The translations under genes were made by a program, and so were the position numbers. The notes below the pieces were generated by a model, which was not told the origin of the DNA, ran no database searches, and was given only the letters and a program-made list of their open reading frames with translations. A DNA stretch of 64,000 bases from [Clostridium] aerotolerans DSM 5434 (lineage in GTDB: Bacteria; Bacillota; Clostridia; Lachnospirales; Lachnospiraceae), in assembly GCF_000687555.1 (NCBI RefSeq), contig NZ_JHWJ01000007.1, positions 62,001 through 126,000 of the forward strand, given 5' to 3'. Shown in pieces: positions 62,172 through 64,000 of this stretch (position 1 is its first letter; each line of letters opens with the position of its first letter).

Positions 62172-63029
62172 TCAAACACTTTTTTCCTTTTTCCCTGACT
62201 GATATTCCAAAATGTTTCTCACTGCGATTACAGTTATCGCCATGATAACAAGCAGGGAAGAAACTGCAAACGCCGCCGTAATGGAATCACTGGAACCAGA
62301 CAGGTATAAAGCATCTATTTCAAGAGGCAGGGTAAAGGTCTTTCCTCTTGCCTTTGAAAGAGCATTGACCGCACCAAACTCTCCAAGTGCTCTAGCTGTA
62401 CATAAAATCACGCCATAGACCAAAGCCCATTTAATATGGGGAAATGTGATCTTTCGGAAGATATAAAAACCGCTGGCTCCCATAAGGGCGGCCGCTTCCT
62501 CCTCATCCGTTCCCTGTGCATGAAGGACTGGTATGATTTCTCTGGATACAAAGGGGAAGGTAACAAATATGGTGGCAAGAATGACTCCCGGCAGAGCAAA
62601 GACGATCTTGATATCCGTCCCCAGCCATTGGTTCAGCTGTGTGATAGGGGAATTGGCCCATCCAAGACGACCGAAGGTCATTAAGAACGCCAGACCTGCG
62701 ATTACAGGAGAAATGGAGAACGGGATATCAATGAGAGCCGCCAGTATCTGCTTTCCTTTAAAGGAAAATTTAGTGATCACCCAGGCGGCTCCTATGCCAA
62801 AGAAGGTATTCACCGTAACGGCAATCACGGCTGCCAAAAGAGTGACTTTAAGAGCCGATCTGGTGAACTCTGCCTGCAAGGAACGTACATAGAACGGAAT
62901 CCCAAGACTGAAAGAATTGACAATAACAGAAACTAAGGGCAATACCAGCATAACTGCCATAAAAAGAACACTGATTCCAATCAAAAGCCATTTGACCCCC
63001 TGACTCTCTCTTCTCTTATCCTTTTTCAT
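62172..63029 (-). CDS. cysW: Sulfate ABC transporter permease CysW
   Basis: 285 residues with six membrane helices. The N-terminal helix, FYVRSLQAEFTRSALKVTLLAAV, and the EAA-type loop EEEAAALMGASGFYIFRKITFPHIKWAL are typical of CysW. The end RGKTFTLPLEIDALYLSG and GSSDSITAAFAVSSLLVI also fits. It pairs with CysT in the membrane. It starts 10 bases after cysT and its stop falls in the cysA ribosome binding region. Confidence 0.94.
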   Translation of the reverse strand: MKKDKRRESQGVKWLLIGISVLFMAVMLVLPLVSVIVNSFSLGIPFYVRSLQAEFTRSALKVTLLAAVIAVTVNTFFGIGAAWVITKFSFKGKQILAALIDIPFSISPVIAGLAFLMTFGRLGWANSPITQLNQWLGTDIKIVFALPGVILATIFVTFPFVSREIIPVLHAQGTDEEEAAALMGASGFYIFRKITFPHIKWALVYGVILCTARALGEFGAVNALSKARGKTFTLPLEIDALYLSGSSDSITAAFAVSSLLVIMAITVIAVRNILEYQSGKKEKSV

Positions 63030-63039
63030 TCTATACCTC

Positions 63040-63882
63040 CTAAATGAAATTCGTACGCCTTGACTGGCAAATCTGAATCATATTGATGACAAGCAAAATG
63101 AGGAAGGAAATAATAAGCATAATCAGCGCAATTGCAGTGGCACCCGCATAGTCCACATAATTAAGCTTCTGCATAATTACATATGAAATCACCTGGGTCT
63201 TTTCTCTGGCGCTGTTTCCAGAGATATAAATAACGCTTCCATACTCTCCCATACCTCTTGCAAATGCCAGGCCAAAACCGGTCCAAAGCGCAGGACGAAG
63301 TTCCGGCAATATTACCTTTAGAAACGTTTTTACCTTTCCCGCTCCCAGTATGTAAGCCGCTTCCTCATATTGAGGATCCAGCTTTTCAAGCACCGGCTGA
63401 ATGGCACGGACGACAAAAGGCAGGCCAATAAATACAAGGGCAATCAAAAGTCCAGCCTTTGTATAGGAAATCTTGAATCCCAGCTGGGCAAGGGGCTTTC
63501 CAAGGATTCCTGTATCCGAGTACAGCTTGGAAAGGGTAATGCCTGCCACTGCAGTTGGAAGGGCAAAGGGCAATTCGATAAGACCATCCATGATTCGCTT
63601 CCCTGGAAAGTCATACCTTACCAGAACCCAGGCCAGGATGACTCCAAAAAAGCAATTCACTACTGCAGCAACAAAGGAACAAAGGATACTTGTTTGAAAT
63701 GAATTTATTACATTTTCTTTGGTGATCAACGTTATAAATTCATGAGGGGTAAGCTTTAAGGAAAAGACCATCACCGATAAAAGGGGCAATAATATAAGGA
63801 AAGAAAGCATGAACAGCGTAATCCCCATGGTCAGACCAAATCCGGGGATCACCCGGTCTTTCTTTATGTACTTTTTCACCAT
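63040..63882 (-). CDS. cysT: Sulfate ABC transporter permease CysT
   Basis: 280 residues with six membrane helices. PGFGLTMGITLFMLSFLILLPLLS is the first, and the EAA loop reads QYEEAAYILGAGKVKTFLKVILPELRPAL, followed by GFGLAFARGMGEYGSVIYISGN, a CysT hallmark. It forms the sulfate channel with CysW. AGGAG precedes the ATG. It lies 21 bases after the substrate-binding protein gene. Confidence 0.94.
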   Translation of the reverse strand: MVKKYIKKDRVIPGFGLTMGITLFMLSFLILLPLLSVMVFSLKLTPHEFITLITKENVINSFQTSILCSFVAAVVNCFFGVILAWVLVRYDFPGKRIMDGLIELPFALPTAVAGITLSKLYSDTGILGKPLAQLGFKISYTKAGLLIALVFIGLPFVVRAIQPVLEKLDPQYEEAAYILGAGKVKTFLKVILPELRPALWTGFGLAFARGMGEYGSVIYISGNSAREKTQVISYVIMQKLNYVDYAGATAIALIMLIISFLILLVINMIQICQSRRTNFI

Positions 63883-63903
63883 ATTAAACTCCTGTCAGAA
63901 TTT

Positions 63904-64000
63904 CTAATTTTCATAGATTTCATCGAAAATACCGCCATCAGCAAAAAATTTCTCATATGCCGCATCCCAGCCTCCAAAATCATCAATGGTACATAGTTTC
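63904..64000 (-). CDS. sbp: Sulfate-binding protein, C-terminal end (partial)
   Basis: The last 31 residues before a TAG stop are visible, including DDFGGWDAAYEKFFADGGIF and ending DEIYEN. This matches the conserved end of Sbp/CysP-type periplasmic sulfate-binding proteins (FGGWxxAxxxHFxDGGxFDxIY). The rest lies beyond the right edge. As the first gene before cysTWA it would deliver sulfate to the permease. Confidence 0.87.
   Translation of the reverse strand, partial: KLCTIDDFGGWDAAYEKFFADGGIFDEIYEN

Noticed and set aside
1-64000. Mobile elements, prophage, CRISPR arrays or toxin-antitoxin islands
   Set aside because: No transposase, integrase, phage structural gene, regularly spaced direct repeat or attachment-site duplication at the tRNAs was seen.

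Overview
The window looks like chromosomal DNA of a spore-forming, anaerobic Firmicute of the Lachnospiraceae (Lacrimispora / Clostridium cluster XIVa type). Support: a cotJABC spore-coat operon, a spore-type amidase and a SpoIID-like protein, lysine/DAP synthesis by LL-diaminopimelate aminotransferase (dapL), a cdaA/cdaR pair, Mini-RNase III next to cysS, strong AGGAGG ribosome binding sites, several TTG starts and AT-rich intergenic DNA with intrinsic terminators. I saw no insertion sequence, prophage, CRISPR array or integrase. Most of the window reads as core genome, largely on the minus strand.

Layout. 1-2.7 kb: end of a type II secretion/type IV pilus-like cluster (two pilin-like proteins, a GspF-type membrane protein) and a secreted transglutaminase. 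2.7-6.9 kb: housekeeping run lipid kinase, ispF, cysS, mrnC, rlmB. 7.0-7.2 kb: tRNA-Met and tRNA-Val. 7.4-9.7 kb: a NYN nuclease with two LOTUS domains, then cotJABC on the plus strand. 9.7-14.4 kb: carA, carB and a small gene. 14.5-16.2 kb: a small protein and a SpoIID-like/peptidoglycan-binding protein. 16.2-23.6 kb: DUF368 transporter, HAD phosphatase, amidase, Lrp regulator, and an apparent operon glnA-ANTAR regulator-dapF-dapL behind a leader terminator. 23.6-26.2 kb: zinc/cadmium ATPase, HMA metallochaperone and ArsR/SmtB repressor with its operator. 26.2-29.9 kb (plus): three-gene ABC-2 exporter behind a long folded leader, and an LCM-type methyltransferase. 30-34.4 kb: GH25 lysozyme, AI-2E transporter, hisC and a second aminotransferase. 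34.5-38.3 kb: a 1272-residue PAS/GGDEF/EAL protein. 38.7-41.6 kb: a D-Ala-D-Ala-type ligase translationally coupled to a DapF paralogue whose two catalytic cysteines are serines, with a divergent AraC regulator. 41.6-48.7 kb: two membrane proteins, cdaA, cdaR, HPr, enzyme I and a polysaccharide polymerase. 48.8-53.5 kb: a MacAB-like efflux system with two tandem permeases. 53.6-56.4 kb: chemoreceptor and a phosphatidyltransferase-like protein. 56.5-64 kb: sulfate uptake and activation (sbp end, cysT, cysW, cysA, aprA, aprB, cysD, cysN).

How the genes fit together. The sulfate cluster imports sulfate, adenylylates it with CysDN and reduces APS with a dissimilatory-type AprAB; no cysC, cysH or sulfite reductase lies in the window. 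glnA with an ANTAR RNA-binding regulator and a 5' leader terminator suggests nitrogen control by antitermination, and the same transcript appears to carry dapF and dapL. The cdaA/cdaR genes lie with general PTS components. The least explained loci are the ligase/Ser-Ser DapF pair, the leader RNA of the ABC-2 exporter, the glnA and lrp leaders, and the NYN-LOTUS protein. All calls come from reading sequence; no database search was run.
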